A DNA stretch of 6,317 nt, from positions 1-6,317 of the forward strand of contig JALGXY010000454.1 of assembly GCA_029824495.1 (NCBI GenBank), read 5' to 3'. Positions 6,133 to 6,317 of the stretch are shown piece after piece (the first letter of the stretch is position 1; every line of letters starts with the position of its first letter). Source of the stretch: Fimbriimonadia bacterium. GTDB taxonomy: Bacteria; Armatimonadota; Fimbriimonadia; Fimbriimonadales; Fimbriimonadaceae. The notes under the pieces were generated by a model that saw nothing but the letters and a program-made list of their open reading frames with translations, was not told the DNA's origin and searched no databases. Made by a program: the position numbers and the translations under genes.

Positions 6133-6167
6133 CTCCCTGCTGGTCTAGATTACACCTAATCAGGGAG
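6133..6167. repeat. Inverted repeat ending in the ribosome-binding site of the next gene
   Basis: CTCCCTG at 6133-6139 pairs with CAGGGAG at 6161-6167. Inside it, GATTA at 6148-6152 pairs with TAATC at 6157-6161, which competes for the same C at 6161. The right arm contains AGGGAG, the probable ribosome-binding site of the TTG-started gene at 6175. If both arms are transcribed, the hairpin would hide that site. The pairing is short, so chance is possible. Confidence 0.4.
6162..6167 (+). promoter_or_regulatory. Shine-Dalgarno sequence deciding a TTG start
   Basis: AGGGAG lies 7 bases before TTG at 6175-6177, a normal spacing. It is the strongest ribosome-binding site in the window and the main reason for choosing this start. 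No ATG is available in this frame. Confidence 0.6.
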
Positions 6168-6174
6168 ACGTTGA

Positions 6175-6317
6175 TTGCCAGAAGCCAAGAGTGAGGAAGA
6201 GCGCGCCAGCCTGCCAGGCCAAGATCCAGTCGGATCCAAAAGTGGCGAGCTGACGCTTGACAAGCAGTCACAACGGAGGCTGGTCCGAAGAAACATCTTC
6301 AACGTGCTGTTCGCAGC
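6175..6317 (+). CDS. Hypothetical protein, N-terminal part (runs off right edge)
   Basis: The reading frame is open from TTG 6175 to the window end, giving 47 residues. A TGA at 6172-6174 immediately before it in the same frame rules out a longer version. The protein starts MPEAKSEEERASLPGQ, a charged polar stretch, and later reads QSQRRLVRRNIFNVLFA. The Arg-rich patch followed by the start of a hydrophobic run suggests a membrane anchor with a cytoplasmic N-terminus. A twin-arginine export signal is also possible, though the spacing is not the classic RRxF. I do not recognise the family. It lies beyond the atp terminator and so needs its own promoter; I found no convincing -35/-10 pair. Support comes from the ribosome-binding site and the open frame only. 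Confidence 0.55.
   Translation, partial: MPEAKSEEERASLPGQDPVGSKSGELTLDKQSQRRLVRRNIFNVLFA

Noticed and set aside
6017..6271. Minus-strand open frame of 84 codons in the gap after the terminator
   Set aside because: The product is Pro/Arg/Gly low-complexity from the C- and G-rich repeats, with no ribosome-binding site, and it overlaps the better-supported plus-strand frame.

Overview
The window carries most of a bacterial F-type (F1Fo) ATP synthase operon on the plus strand, in the order atpZ-atpI-atpB-atpE-atpF-atpH-atpA-atpG. It is flanked by the 5' end of a divergent recG helicase gene on the left and by the 5' end of an unrecognised plus-strand gene on the right. All eight operon genes look intact, with key residues in place, and they are tightly packed (two stop/start overlaps, other gaps of 12 to 72 bases). 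A strong intrinsic terminator directly follows atpG.

Layout. Bases 1-389, minus strand: N-terminal 129 codons of recG, running off the left edge. Bases 390-409: a 20-base gap between two divergent start codons. Bases 410-1218: the accessory membrane proteins AtpZ and AtpI. Bases 1231-2979: the Fo subunits a, c and b. The c gene stands out: it has an A/C-rich leader with a GGAG site before it and a 10-bp GC-rich hairpin after it. Bases 2979-5942: delta, alpha and gamma. Bases 5967-6000: terminator. Bases 6001-6174: non-coding, with three successive inverted repeats and a G-rich loop. Bases 6175-6317: start of a new TTG-initiated gene with a good Shine-Dalgarno sequence.

Together the genes encode the proton channel and rotor (a, c), the peripheral stalk (b, delta), the catalytic-ring alpha subunit and the central stalk gamma. 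Subunits beta (atpD) and epsilon (atpC), which complete the enzyme, are absent although they usually follow atpG. The terminator after atpG suggests that they lie elsewhere, as in the split atp operons of cyanobacteria and some other phyla. The c subunit has residues of the proton-coupled type.

Organism. This is a bacterium of fairly high GC, with frequent CGA arginine codons and weak or absent Shine-Dalgarno sequences before most operon genes. The phylum cannot be fixed by reading alone. A lineage such as Armatimonadota is a guess, not a conclusion. I see no mobile element, CRISPR array, RNA gene or new defence or metabolic system. The most unusual points are the split operon, the b subunit with an extra hydrophobic segment, the lysine in the a-subunit channel region, the atpE-atpF hairpin and the repeat cluster after the terminator.
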